Assembly: GCF_017498545.1 (NCBI RefSeq)
Contig: NZ_CP071793.1
Coordinates: 7,205,001-7,269,000 of the forward strand
From: Sulfidibacter corallicola
GTDB taxonomy: Bacteria > Acidobacteriota > Holophagae > Acanthopleuribacterales > Acanthopleuribacteraceae
Direction of reading: 5' to 3'
Length of the DNA: 64,000 nt
Numbering within the stretch: position 1 is the stretch's first letter; every line of letters begins with the position of its first letter. This document shows, piece after piece, positions 8,740 to 20,100 of the stretch. The translations under genes and the position numbers were made by a program. A model generated the notes under the pieces. It ran no database searches and was not told the DNA's origin. It saw only the letters and a program-made list of their open reading frames with translations.

Positions 8740-9687
8740 CTACGCTTCCCCGAAGAGATCCTCGAACAGCACGGTGCTCATGTAGCGCTCACCGTTGCTG
8801 GGGATGACCGTGGCGACGCGGGCGCCGATGCCCGTGCCTTTTTCGCGCGCGATGTCACGGGCGATCTTGAAGGCCGCGTGGGTGTTGGCGCCGGCGCTGA
8901 TGCCGGACAACAGACCGTGCTCGGCGGCGAGGCGACGGGAGGTGGCTTTGGCCGTGTCCAGGTCTACCGCGACCACTTCGTCGATCAGCTTGGTGTCGAG
9001 GATCGAGGGCACGAAGCCCGCGCCGATTCCTTGGATTTTGTGCGGGCCGGGCTCGCCGCCGCTCAGGACGGGCGAGTCCGAGGGTTCCACCGCAACCAGG
9101 CGGATCTTCGGCAATTTGTCTTTCAGGTAGGCGCCCGCGCCGGCCAGGGTTCCGCCGGTTCCCACACCGACGACCAGGGCGTCCAGCGCCCCGTCCGTGT
9201 CGCGTTCCAACTCGGGGCCCGTGGTTTTGTAATGAATCGCCGCATTCGCGGGATTGTCGAACTGAAGTGTTTGAAATCCCCCCTTTTCTTCGGCGATTTC
9301 CTTGGCCTTCGCGATGGCTCCCTTCATCCCCATTTTTCCAGGAGTCAACACGAGTTCGGCACCGTAGGCCGCCAGGATGCGACGGCGTTCCAGACTCATC
9401 GAGTCCGGCATGGTGAGGATCAGACGGTATCCGCGAGCCGCGGCGATCATGGCGATACCGATGCCGGTATTGCCGCTGGTCGCCTCGACGATCAGCCCGC
9501 CCGGTTTCAGTTCTCCCGACTCTTCCGCCGCGCGAATCACGCCCAGTGCCAAGCGATCCTTCACACTTCCACCCGGGTTTTGGTATTCCAACTTGACAAC
9601 GACCTCGGCACAGTCCTCGGTGGCATCCGCAATTTTTACCAGCGGCGTATTGCCGATTACCTTGTCCACGGAATCGTAAATGGTCAT
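8740..9687 (-). CDS. cysK: Cysteine synthase A (O-acetylserine sulfhydrylase)
   Basis: 315 residues, the usual length. It makes L-cysteine from O-acetylserine and sulfide using pyridoxal phosphate. PLP lysine is K43 in NPGGSVKDR. The substrate loop is EATSGNTGIG, and the phosphate-binding GTGGTLAGAG is present, as is the C-terminal PSNGERYMST. Residues GAGFVP and SGISAGAN also match the CysK/CysM family. The start ATG 9687 follows GAGGTAG. No serine acetyltransferase gene is adjacent. CysM is the only close alternative; the PSNGERYxST end favours CysK. Confidence 0.95.
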   Translation of the reverse strand: MTIYDSVDKVIGNTPLVKIADATEDCAEVVVKLEYQNPGGSVKDRLALGVIRAAEESGELKPGGLIVEATSGNTGIGIAMIAAARGYRLILTMPDSMSLERRRILAAYGAELVLTPGKMGMKGAIAKAKEIAEEKGGFQTLQFDNPANAAIHYKTTGPELERDTDGALDALVVGVGTGGTLAGAGAYLKDKLPKIRLVAVEPSDSPVLSGGEPGPHKIQGIGAGFVPSILDTKLIDEVVAVDLDTAKATSRRLAAEHGLLSGISAGANTHAAFKIARDIAREKGTGIGARVATVIPSNGERYMSTVLFEDLFGEA

Positions 9688-10026
9688 TTTGCTACCTCTT
9701 TGGTTTTGATACTCCCCCCGAGTTCCCTAGATTAAACCCCAAAATGGAGAACTGCGGCACCCCCTGATGCTATTCCAGGCAGATTGAATGGAAATCACAT
9801 TCGGTTTTTCGATACCGATTTGGCGGGGAAACACCTGGCCGGAAATGGGGTGACCAGTCGCATCCGAGGATCGCCGCGCTGGCGGGAAGTCGCGAGTCGA
9901 GCATCCCAAGGCGATTGCTTTTAGAGATTTATGCTGGGCTCCATGGATTTCGATCCATCGTGCGGAACCCTGCTCTCGGCGGCGAATCGTCGTAAAACGG
10001 AGGAGCGGGACGGGTCTTCTCGGCGC
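9688..10026. other. Intergenic stretch upstream of cysK
   Basis: 339 bases with no supported gene. It should hold the cysK promoter but I find no convincing hexamer pair. A 60-codon open frame here lacks a ribosome binding site. Confidence 0.6.
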
Positions 10027-10557
10027 CTACAAATTTTTTAAAAAGACCAGAGCTTTGACCGCGCCTTTTTCGTGATTGGGAAAGGCTTCGTCTTCGTCGG
10101 TGAGGCCTCCATCGCGGAAACCGCACTTTTGCAGCACGCGAATCGAAGCCGGGTTTTCGGGATGGCATTTGGCGTACACATCGAGCAGCCCGAGTTCCGG
10201 GGCCAGGGCCAGGGTGCCCTTCAGTGCCTCGGTCGCATAGCCGCGGCCCCACCATTTCCTGGCCAACACATATCCGGTTTCGGCTCTCGTTTTGGAGACG
10301 AAGAAAAAGCCGGTGCTGCCCAGCACCGCGCCAGTGGCCCGATCGCAGATGAGCAGGGGCCCACCCGACCACGTCTCCCAGCACGAATCGCTCAATTCCA
10401 GAAATTCACGCGTATCGCGCAGGTGCGTATGGCGGGGCCAGCTCATGAAACGCGTGACCTCGGGATCGCGGGCATAGGCGAAGACGCCTGTTTCGTCCGC
10501 TCGAATGGGTTTGCGCAGGATGAGTCGTTCGGTGGTCCAGGTTTCGGCGGCGGTCAT
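10027..10557 (-). CDS. GNAT-family N-acetyltransferase (RimJ/RimL-like)
   Basis: 176 residues from ATG 10557 (MTAAETWTTERLILRKP), preceded by GAGAGAACG. A much longer open frame upstream runs through repeat DNA and is ignored. Typical acetyltransferase_3 features: TERLILRKPIRAD at the N-terminus, the acetyl-CoA pyrophosphate loop in RKWWGRGYATEAL and NPASIRVLQKCGF near the C-terminus. It transfers acetyl from acetyl-CoA to an amine, perhaps a protein N-terminus or a small molecule. It lies on the minus strand, alone. Confidence 0.88.
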   Translation of the reverse strand: MTAAETWTTERLILRKPIRADETGVFAYARDPEVTRFMSWPRHTHLRDTREFLELSDSCWETWSGGPLLICDRATGAVLGSTGFFFVSKTRAETGYVLARKWWGRGYATEALKGTLALAPELGLLDVYAKCHPENPASIRVLQKCGFRDGGLTDEDEAFPNHEKGAVKALVFLKNL

Positions 10558-10819
10558 CGGCGTTCTCTCGATGCTGGATTTCGAATGGCTCACTATAACG
10601 CGAAAGGACGTCGGGGTCATGGGATTTGGAAGGTGGGCGGCGGCGACGCGAAGGGATCCTGGGTCGAAGTACCCCACTTGCCGAAAGCGGCAGTCGTGCT
10701 TGTAGGTGAGGGGGCCGCCCTGGCCAACCTGCTCCGTATAGTGGACCCAAGCGGTGTCAACCATATACACCAAAGAGTGAAGCGGAATATCCCCGTCACC
10801 GTACCTCACCGAAGTCGCA

Positions 10820-11775
10820 AACGCCAAAGTTCCCGCATCGTGAGAGGGGTGTCGCGCCTGTAGGTTGGCCCGCTGGGCCGACGCGTCGAAGTAACATGTG
10901 CAACGGAAGTGGGTTACTCCAAAGAGCGAAGCCGATCGTTCCCTTCCGGCGCACCAACGAAGTCCCACCGTCCAAGGTCCCCGCATCGTGAGAGGGCCGT
11001 CGAGCCTGTAGGTGGAGCAGCTTGCTCCACCAATCGAAGCGACGACCGCTTCGACAGGCGAGCGAGCCGAAGTGCAAAGCGTCGCACTCCCCCGAGCAGG
11101 TCAAAGCCGAGATTCCGATTCTCTCGATCGCCTCGCCTCAGCGCATCACAATCGCTTTGATGGGTTGCGCAGGCTGAGAGCGTGTGAAAACATGGCTCGT
11201 GTAGATAGTTTTTTGGTTAATCGAATTGTATTCAAAGGACTTACCCAATACAGCCAAACCGAATTCAGTCCATTTTCGACGTTTTCCCACAGCCTCAGGC
11301 TGCTCAATCTACAGGCCTTGCGTCGCTTACGCGCTTGCTTCGACGCGTCGGCCTGGCGGGCCAACATACAGGCCTGGCGGCCCTCTCAATATGCGGGCTT
11401 CTCGCAGATTGGGGTTTCAATGAACGCGTGGCTGCCAACTGGAGACGCTTCGCTCTTAAAGAGTTCGAAAATATGGGGTTATGTGGCTTCGAATGGTGGA
11501 GCAAGCTGCTCCACCTACAGGCCCGACGGCCCTCTCTCGATGCGGGGACTTTGGACGGTGGGACTCCGTTGGTGCGCCGTGAGGGAAATGATCGGCTTCG
11601 CTCTTTGGCGCAATGGGTTGCTGTTGCTGGGGTTGCTTCGACGCGTCGGCCCGGCGGGCCAACCTACAGGCTCGACGGCCCTCTCCCGATGCGGGGACCT
11701 TGGACGGTGGGACTTCGTTGGTGCGCCGTGAGGGGAACGATCGGTTTCGCTCTTTGGCGCAATTAATTGCTGTTG
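10820..11775. repeat. 149-bp repeat field (R3), units in both orientations
   Basis: A landmark (GGCCCGACGGCCCTCT or variants) recurs at 11372, 11521 and 11670, an exact 149-base period. Inverse-orientation landmarks (GCATCGTGAGAGGG) occur at 10835 and 10983, 148 bases apart. Units contain the palindrome GTGGAGCAAGCTGCTCCAC (about 11502-11520; inverse form near 11014) and a Thr-Gly-rich-looking but non-coding CGACGCGTCGGCCCGGCGGG box. Long open frames through this field appear in several phases and have no start signals. I call no gene here. Confidence 0.85.
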
Positions 11776-11798
11776 CTTGGGTTGCTTGCTTCGGTGGA

Positions 11799-11837
11799 GA
11801 AGGGGGCCAGGAAGCTGGACGCTTCCTGGCCCCCTTC
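11799..11837. terminator. Strong hairpin downstream of the M56/SLT gene
   Basis: A perfect 17-bp stem (GAAGGGGGCCAGGAAGC and its complement) with a 5-base loop lies 17 bases beyond the stop of the minus-strand gene. No T run follows, so it may stop transcription only with Rho or mainly protect the 3' end. Confidence 0.55.
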
Positions 11838-11853
11838 CGCGATGGATTCGCGA

Positions 11854-13449
11854 TCAGTCCAACAGCTCGGGATGGTTCATGATGATCAGGATGGCGGTCA
11901 AGCGACTCAGGTAATGGCGATCGCCTTCGTAGCCCTGCTCGATCAGCGCCCAGGGATCGCGCGTGCCTGTCGCCTCGATGCCGCTCAGCACCTTTTGGGA
12001 GCCCGCGTTGTATGCCAGCATCGTCAAACCCCAATCTTGGAATTGCAACTCCAGTGCGCTCAGCATGCGCAACGCGGCATCCGTGGACCGAACCACGTCG
12101 AGACGCTCGTCCACCTCTTCGTCCACGCGCAGGTTGAACTTGCGTGCCGTATCGGGAATGAACTGCCACATACCGGCGGCGTGGGGAAATCGCGAATTGG
12201 GCGCCAGGGATTGGTATCCCGATTCGAGAATCGGGACCGCCATCAGTTCGGCCGGGAGGTTGTAGGCCTTGAGCTTGGTCTCGATGGTGGGCTGGTGTAG
12301 CGCCATCCGCTCCAGCGCCGAGCGCATGAACTTGCGGCCCTTGGGATGGCCGACGAGACGGTTGAGCTGGTCGAGGACCGCGTCGTTGGCGACCACGGGA
12401 AAGACACTGTGGCTGGCCGTGTTCTCGGCCAGAACCCGGACCTCGTCCATGCCGATGCGGCGGTCGAGGACCAGGTCACCGGCGGCGAGGGCCGAAAGGG
12501 ACAACAACGCCAAGGCCGTCGTGGCCAACAGTGCGGTGACCGACTTCCGCCGGGGTCGAGTTTGGAACATCATGTCGATTCTCCTTTGGAGGATGGTTGC
12601 CGAACCACGCGACGCCATACCCATGGTACCGCTGGGTAGGGCGGGCGTGGCCCGGGCGTGCTCCGCCACCTTGATCAGGCAGCGGCCATAGGCCTGCGGC
12701 GCAACCATCTTGCGGCCGACAAGCGATTCATCGCAGGCGTATTCTTGGGTGTCCGAAAGAGTTTTGTGCCAGAGCAGGAAGAAGGGGTTCCAGATGGAGA
12801 GCCCCCTCAGCACGAAGAGCGGCCAGGCGAGCGCCGTGTCCCCTTGACGATGGTGCTGTAATTCGTGCCGCACCACGATGTGGTATTGATCCGCGTCTTC
12901 CAGCAGCGCCACCGGCAGCAGGACCACCGCCCGGCCCGGCAGCTTGAAGGACACCGGCACGTCGATCTCGTCCGTCACGCGCACGCTGACTCGGCCGATT
13001 TCGCGGACCGTCAGGGCGCGCTCGTAGAGGCCGTGCAGCTTGCGGAATCCGCCGATCATGGGCCAGAGGGCCAAAGCGGCCAGACTCGCGAGGAACAGGA
13101 GGAAGATCAGGGACAGATTCGCGAGGGGAATGGCCTGGACCCAGGAATCGGCCGACGCGATCGGGACCCCGGTCGCGGCACTGCCCAGATTCAGCTTGGT
13201 CGCGCCCTGGTCGTCCATCCACAGATGAGCCGAGGAAGACAAAAATGGCTCTCCGGGCAGCAGGTTCACCGCCAGGGGCATGAGGAGCGTGAGAAACCCC
13301 ATCAAGTAGAGAAGCTTGAGTAACGAGGTCGCGGTCATCCAGCCCCATTGCTGGTGGGCCCAACGGCCGTAACCGAAGGCGATCAGGCTCACGGGCACCC
13401 AAAGCAACTGGACTTCCAAGTAATACAGCAGCAGTTCCATCGAATCCAT
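11854..13449 (-). CDS. M56 (BlaR1-like) metallopeptidase fused to a lytic transglycosylase
   Basis: 531 residues. ATG 13449 has GGGGTG at good spacing; a GTG nine bases upstream is possible. The N-terminal ~330 residues are a BlaR1/MecR1-type integral membrane zinc peptidase: hydrophobic segments near 5-30, 40-65 and 115-140, then HELQHH (H195, E196, H199) and a distal zinc site in YACDESLVG. After another membrane segment (ALLATTALALLSLSALAA) comes, instead of the usual penicillin-binding sensor, an SLT/MltD-like lytic transglycosylase domain: catalytic E409 in ILESGYQS, AAGMWQFIPDTAR and LAYNAGSQKVL. The domain would lie in the periplasm and cleave or sense peptidoglycan. The blaI-like gene ends 1 base upstream, the normal partner of M56 sensors. 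Confidence 0.92.
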   Translation of the reverse strand: MDSMELLLYYLEVQLLWVPVSLIAFGYGRWAHQQWGWMTATSLLKLLYLMGFLTLLMPLAVNLLPGEPFLSSSAHLWMDDQGATKLNLGSAATGVPIASADSWVQAIPLANLSLIFLLFLASLAALALWPMIGGFRKLHGLYERALTVREIGRVSVRVTDEIDVPVSFKLPGRAVVLLPVALLEDADQYHIVVRHELQHHRQGDTALAWPLFVLRGLSIWNPFFLLWHKTLSDTQEYACDESLVGRKMVAPQAYGRCLIKVAEHARATPALPSGTMGMASRGSATILQRRIDMMFQTRPRRKSVTALLATTALALLSLSALAAGDLVLDRRIGMDEVRVLAENTASHSVFPVVANDAVLDQLNRLVGHPKGRKFMRSALERMALHQPTIETKLKAYNLPAELMAVPILESGYQSLAPNSRFPHAAGMWQFIPDTARKFNLRVDEEVDERLDVVRSTDAALRMLSALELQFQDWGLTMLAYNAGSQKVLSGIEATGTRDPWALIEQGYEGDRHYLSRLTAILIIMNHPELLD

Positions 13450-13450
13450 G

Positions 13451-13840
13451 TCATTCACCCCGCGTTTCCAGCAGGCGACGCATCGCCGCCAGCTCTTCCG
13501 CCGTCAGGTTTCGGGTATCCAGCAGGCGCGCGACCAGCGCCAGCGGTGCGCCCTCGAAAACCTCTTCGAGCAGGTGATCGACGCTCTTGGACTCGTAGTC
13601 GGGTCGTGCGATGGCGGGCTGGTACAGGTGACCGCGGCCCTGCTTCCGCGCCGTGACGAATCCCTTCTGGGCCATGACGCGCAGCATGGTGGAGACGGAG
13701 GTGTAGGCCAGGGGCCGATCGGGCGGGAGAGCCTCGATCACCTGGTGCACGCTGCTCTCGCCGATGCGCCACAGGATGCGCATCAGCTCCAGTTCGGTCT
13801 GGGTGAGTAACTTGTTCGGATTATGTGTCTTGCGGACCAT
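13451..13840 (-). CDS. blaI: BlaI/MecI-family transcriptional repressor
   Basis: 129 residues from ATG 13840; another ATG two codons upstream overlaps the AGAGG ribosome binding site. The winged-helix (LTQTELELMRILWRIGESSVHQVIEAL; YTSVSTMLRVMAQKGFV) and the C-terminal dimer helices match BlaI/MecI/CopY (Penicillinase_R). In known systems the repressor is cleaved when the M56 sensor is activated. It is the first gene of a two-gene operon with the M56/transglycosylase gene. The AACTAA dyads just upstream are its probable operator, so it should be autoregulated. Confidence 0.92.
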   Translation of the reverse strand: MVRKTHNPNKLLTQTELELMRILWRIGESSVHQVIEALPPDRPLAYTSVSTMLRVMAQKGFVTARKQGRGHLYQPAIARPDYESKSVDHLLEEVFEGAPLALVARLLDTRNLTAEELAAMRRLLETRGE

Positions 13841-13875
13841 GGGCATGCCTCTTCTGCGAGTGGATGACCGATTTT

Positions 13876-13914
13876 AACTAAAGTTTTAGTTTGAATTCAA
13901 CTAAAAACTTAGTT
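13876..13914. promoter_or_regulatory. Double-dyad BlaI-type operator with divergent promoters
   Basis: Two 16-base dyads, AACTAAAGTTTTAGTT (13876-13891) and AACTAAAAACTTAGTT (13899-13914), have centres 23 bases apart. They overlap plausible promoters in both directions: on the minus strand TTGAAT, 18 bases, TAAAAT leads to blaI; on the plus strand TTGAAT (13891-13896) and TTGAAT (13913-13918) lead to the large YD protein gene. The same arrangement recurs at 39640-39678. Confidence 0.75.
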
Positions 13915-14082
13915 GAATCGTGCTGGGCGCCGAGACGGTGCCCGGTTTGTCTGTTCCGACACCCCTTTTCAAAAATTTTGCATTTCCCTTTGGAGATTTC
14001 TCCCCGAATGCGGCGAACCCACATGAGGTCGAGCGGTGCGCATCGGTTTGTGGTGGCCCTACGACCCGCTCTCCCGCGGCCG

Positions 14083-14136
14083 CGCCGGATCGCGAAGCGA
14101 AGGGCTGTCGCCCTTCGGTCGAGCCAAGATCCGGCG
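14083..14136 (+). other. Structured 5' leader: nested stem-loop
   Basis: In the untranslated leader of the next gene an outer 9-bp stem (CGCCGGATC, 14083-14091, with GATCCGGCG, 14128-14136) encloses an inner perfect 8-bp hairpin (CGAAGGGC, loop TGTC, GCCCTTCG, 14098-14117). It ends 26 bases before the ribosome binding site. It could be a translational control element or a REP-like sequence. Confidence 0.5.
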
Positions 14137-14174
14137 GTGGCGCGAATACTCGGAGCCCAATCAAGGAGAAATGT

Positions 14175-17100
14175 ATGTCCCCGTCCTTATCGCGAACCTT
14201 TTTATTCGCGTCCATCCGGCTGATCTTGCCGGCCGTGCTGATTTGGATCGGCACGGCGGCGGTCGCCCAGAGCCCGGAGGTCGAAATCGATCCGTTCCAG
14301 ACCGATCGCGACGACCTCGGCGAGGCCCTCGACTTCCATGGTGTGGTCTACAACGACACCACCGGCAAATTGCTCTTCAACCTACCGCCGATCGGCCCGG
14401 GTCGACTGGCGCTGCAGGGCGCGGTGCGATCCAGCCGGCGCGTGACCCAGTGCGAGACACCACAGAATTGCGTGGAATCGGAATGGTCGTCCATCATCGG
14501 CCACAATGCGGATTTGGGTTACGGACGCCTGTTGGTGTACAACCCCATGGACGACGCGCCGCCATTGGAAAAACGCCTGCCCAACGGTCGCGTCAGTTAC
14601 ATCGATCCGCAAGGCAACGGCACCCAGTTCAAGCGGGACTACCTGTTCCAGGACATCGATCCCGAAACCGAATACGACAACCACCACTTCATCGACGCCC
14701 AGTTGCGCCGGATCACCCGCGACCTGGACGTGCCCTTCGGTCAGGGCCGCTACTACCTGCTGGATCCCAACGGCACCAAGACCGTTTTCGAGCCTTACCT
14801 CGGGCATGTGCCCGGTGGTGTTCTGAGCGCAGCGCAACTGGCCGATCCGCAGACGCTCCTGGTCTTTTATCCCGTCGAGATCGTAGCGCCCGACGGCCGC
14901 CGGCTGACGATCACCTACCTGAACGATTTGACCGAACCGGCGAACGCCGACCCCAAGGCCACCGACCTGATCAAGATCTCCCACGTGGATGACGACTGGT
15001 ACCGCCGCCTCTTTTTCAAGTACTACGGCAGCGGACCCTTCGCCGGCTACCTGGAGGAATTGGGTCTGGGCACGCCCGCCAACACCTTCGCCACCACCAA
15101 GAAGTTGATGCGCTTCGATTACGTGCAAAGCGGCGACTACACGCGGTTGGCCGGTGTCACCACGCCCGAGGGCTACCGCACCGAACTGCGTTGGAAGACG
15201 CTGGATGAAGATTACGTTCGCGGCCTGAACGTGCTCGATTCGGTTCGGCTGCCCAGCGGCCTGGAAGTCGCCCTGACGCACGGTCTGGTCGAAATCGAAC
15301 ACGATCGCTTTTATCCGACCAAGCACCTGCGCGTGCTTTCGATCACCAAGCGCCAGGCATCCGGTTCCGACCTCTACCGTTACAGCTACGACTATCAAAA
15401 GGGGATCGGGTTGGGGACCGAGATCGGCGCGGCACCGGCCCCGCATAGCTGGCTGAAAGTCACCTTGGACGCCCGCGACCTCCAGGGCGGTCCTTCGTTA
15501 CAGCGCACCAGCTATTACTACAACAACGGCCCCGGAACCGACGACAATCCGTTGGAAGGCCTGACCTTCAAGGCCGGGCAGCTCAAACACCGGATCACCA
15601 GCTATACGGACGGCCTCGGAACCCTGTCGACGACCCGCGAGGATTGGGATTTTTCGCGCGTGGCACTTTGGAACACGGTAGGGACGCCGCCCTCCTGGCT
15701 GTTGAACCAGGGCACCATTCATAAAGTGGTCGAAGCCGATACCCACAAGCTCCATCACGTACGTCCGACACGCTACCGCAAACAGTCCGACGGGATTTGG
15801 ACGGTGCTGGACCTGACCTACGATTACAACCGCGACGAGGGCATGAGCCCGCAGGCCGGTGGACTGGAAGGCGCCCTGTTGCAGGCGACCGAGCTCATCC
15901 GCTACCCCGAGACCGATCCCGGCACGGCGTCGCGGCAGCGATTCACCTACGACAGCATCTACGCCGTGGTCCAGCCGGGACAGAGCGCGGCCGGGCACGC
16001 CTACATCCTGGCCCGACGCCGCGGCGCCGAGGAAGCGATTCGCCACGACGGCCTCGCCTTCGGCACGATCAAGAAAATCGAGAACGACTACCGCCTCGAA
16101 CCTCACCAATACGTTCCCGGCAGTACGCCCGCGGAACTGATCTGGCCGCTGGTGACCGAACGACGGCTCCACGCCGGCTCCGGAAATTACGTTCGCACCA
16201 TCACCGATTACTACAACGGCGGCCCCTATGCCGGATTGCAACGCAGCACGACCACCGGCAGCAGCGGCCAGCCGACCCAGTACACCGCCTACCAATTCGG
16301 CCAGCCCAGCCGTGTCGAGCCTCCGCTGGGACTGCCCGAGGTTCGGTTCTACAACATCGACGAGACCGTCAAGGAAGAAGAAGTGGATGGCGTCCGAACC
16401 GGTTACACCTACGACCACGACGGCCGAGTCGTTCGGGTCTCCAATTTGGACGGCGAAAAGGTCGACGAACTGACCCGCTACGCCACCCCCGCCGAACTCC
16501 TGGCCGGCAATCACTCCGTGCTCACGCAGCGGAGTGACCGGTGGGAGCGCGAAACACGAGACATCTTCGACCGGACCATCGCCGAAGCCCACAACGTCCA
16601 GGCGGGTGTGGAAGGCGAGCACACCCGGACCGAATACGATCTTTTGGGCAATGCACGCCTGGTGACGCGGCTGGACGTAGATCCGGCCAGCGGCGCCTCC
16701 GTCGTGAAGGCCGTCGTCAAACGCGAGTTCGACGTGCAGGGTCGGCTTCGCCGCGAGTGGACTTCGGCGTCGCCGAGCCGATTGGCGCAGGGCGATTACC
16801 TGCAGGAAAAGAACTTCACCTACTCGGCCCTGACCGACGGCGATATGGTGAAGACCAGTTACTACAACCTGGGTGGACGCACCGGCAAACTGCATGCGCG
16901 AACCGACTTCTTCGAGCGCCAGGTCAATGCCGGCATGGAAACCGCCGACACCCCCGGACAAATCAAGTACACCCACTTCTCCTATCGCTTCGACGGCGAC
17001 CTCCTGGTCACCGTCATTCAGCCGGAAGGTCACGACCACTACCGCATGATCAAGAAGGATTGGTTGGATCGGATGGTCCTGGAGATGCACCCCGAAACGG

Positions 17101-20100
17101 AGGGCACCACCCGCTACGTCTACAACGACCGCGGCCTGTTGCTGCGCAAGTTCGAAGCGGGTGGGCCGGCCTGGTACTACGTGTACGATGCGCGTGACCG
17201 GCTCGTGGAAACCCACGCGATGGATCCCGCCACGGGCCAACCGCGCCATCTGGTGTCCCGCAATCACTACAACGCGGCCAACCAGGTCGAGAAGGTGGAG
17301 AGCGGCAACGGCGTGCTTCGATCCGTGCTCCAATGGGACGCCCTGAACCGCCCGCTGGTCGTCCAAGACCATATTCCCGAACTGGATCCGGCCCCCACCA
17401 GCCTGGAGCCCCAAGCGCTTCAGATCGAAAATCTCGACCACATTTCCTTTTCCTGGGAGGGGAACTCCCACGGCTACATTCTCGAATTTGGCAAGGATTC
17501 GCTGCCCACGCTGGTCTTCGACGTGACCGGTTCGAGCTGGGTCCTGGGTGCCGACCAGTTGGTGGCGGCCGTGGAGGCCCAGGTCGCCTCGGCCGTGGAT
17601 CGCGCCGCCTGGCTGGCAGCCCATGACCCGAACTCCGGCGTCTTTCTGGACACCGAGAGCGACTATCGCTGGCGGATCCGCGGCGTCGGGGAACACCACG
17701 TGCCGACCGCCAACAGCGAGTGGGTCGCCTTGCGCGATGCCTTCGTGCGCATCGAACCCGCCGACCTGCATTTTGGCGATGCCGTGGCGATCGGCGATAC
17801 CGTGAGCCGCGACATGACGTTCACCAACGTCAGCACCCGGGTTCTGGAAATCTCCCTCCCGGGTGATTCGCAAAGCCCGTTCTCTACCGATACCGACGTG
17901 TTCTCGTTGCAGCCGGGAGCGCACCGCATCGTCACGTGGCGCTACGCACCCACCGAAGCGGGCGACCACCACGCGCATCACGAGATCACCGTCGATCTGC
18001 TCGATCCGTTCGATACCGTGCAGCAATCCATCAACCTTACCGGAACCGCCGTCGACGCCGGCCTTCCCGATCCCTACCTGATCTGGCCCGAAGGGTTTAC
18101 CGGCGATTTTGGCGCGGTGCCGCCCGGCGATTCCGTTTCGGTGGTGTGTACCGTCACCAACCGCGGGGGCGGCGTGCTCAACGGTGAAGTTCGCCTGGAA
18201 GGCGATGCCGCACAACTGCGCGGCTTCAGCGTGGCGCCCGTGACCTACAGCGGATTGTTGCCGCACGACGAAGCGCCCGAATCCCAGGCCCAGGTGACCA
18301 TCACCTTTTCGCCCGAGGAAGAGGTCGAGGCCTACGACGTGACCGCCGTCTTCACCGCCGACTACGGTTCGGATGTTTCCGTGTCGTTGCGCGGTCGGCC
18401 CTATTTCGATCCCGAGGCCGGCACCATGTTCATTCCTGAGGCACGCCGCTACCTCAATTTCGGACAGATTCTGGACAACGAGACCGCGTCCAAGACCACC
18501 CAGCTCCTCAACATCGAACCCGACAGCACCATGCGCGGTGTCACCGTGACCCTCAGCGGTCCCGATGTCGACAAATTCCGCCTGGTGGAAAGCCCGGCCG
18601 GCAGTGGTTCACCCGCGGCCTGCGGTCCGCTGCGCACCGACATTCCCTGCTACCCCGAGTTCGTGTTCGACCCGAATGGTGAGGAGAATCCGGCCGGCGA
18701 GAGCTTCCGGGCCACGGCCACCTTCAACCACCCCGGCGATGCACCCATCGAAGTCCAATTGCAGGGCACGGCCAAATCGCCGCCCAAACTCAACGTCAGC
18801 CTGGAAAACACGCCCGGCCAACCGGTGTCGATCTACGATTTCGGGCAAGTCCTGCGCGGCGTGACGCGTGAGTCGGTACCCCTGCGCATCAACAACGAGG
18901 GCGGCTTGGGCGCCGCGGTCTTCGTCACCATCACGGGCCCCGACTACGCGGCATTCGGCACGCTCGACGGTTTGCACACCAACACCGAAGGCATCTGGAT
19001 CGACGGCCACAACTACGCGTCCACGATCCTCACCTTCAGTCCACAGGACAACCGCGTCTACGAAGCGGTTCTCCAGATCGCCGCGCCCGAAATCGGTCAG
19101 AGCTTTCAGGTCAACCTGAGAGGGGAGGGCCAGTTCGGCACCGTGTTCGCCTTCGACGACAGTCAAGAGGTTCGTTTCCCCGCCGGTGGTGTGGGTCGGA
19201 CCGTAACCCTGCCGCTGAAACTGATCAACAACTCCGGCACCTTCATCGACCTGACCGTGGAAGGGACCGGTGACTTCGCCGGCAATGTCTCGCCTTACGG
19301 CGGCCAGGGCGGCGGCGGTCCGTACCAACTGCCCCTGTCCGGCAGCTACGGCACCGACTTCCTAGAATTCACCATCCCGCGCAAGGGACCCGCGAGCGGC
19401 ACCATCTGCTTCCGCGACGCCCAGGGTTCCAGTGCCTGCCTCGAATTCAGCGGCGAAGGCACCGAATCGATGACCTTCCTCTATTCGTTCGAGAACACCG
19501 CCGAACCCGTGACGACCCTGAAGCCCGTTTCACCCTCGGGAACCAACAGGGAACGGTACGACCAAGTGAAGAAATGGGGCTTCGGCCGTCCGATCCAGAT
19601 TCGCAAGCATACGCCTGCCGGGCGCATCATCGAGCTCTCGGTGCCGGAACCCTTCCAGTTGTTCGAATGGGACTTCGTTCGGCAATACCTCGATGTCAAC
19701 GTGAGGGGGGTCAACAGCATGGTGCTGACGGGTAACGCCAATCTGACCCTGGGCCTGGTGACCGACGAACCGGGTCAATACGAAGCGCGCGTCACCGCCG
19801 TCATTCGGGACGCCGAGGGTGTGAACACGGGTCTTCCCGTCGAGACGTATCAGTCGGAACCGTTCGTGGGCGAGGTGATTTCGGCCCAAATCGAAGCACC
19901 CGAGACCTACGACTTCGGAACGGTCCCGGTAGGCGTCAAACGCAGTTTTGCGTTCGATCTCGCCAATTTGAGCGACAAACTCGTTGCATTGAGCATGGAT
20001 TCGGGACGCAACGGATTTGTTGCACACCATTCCGGTCTCCAAGGCAACACCACGGTGCTCCAGTTGTCCCATCGAGGCACTCCAGGCGATCAAATCCCCT

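Noticed and set aside
11012-11731. Several 100-240-codon open frames in the 149-bp repeat field
   Set aside because: They follow the repeat, occur in several frames on both strands and lack ribosome binding sites.
15498-18266. A 922-codon minus-strand open frame opposite the giant YD gene
   Set aside because: GC-rich shadow frame; the plus strand has signal peptide, YD repeats and anchor-D domains.
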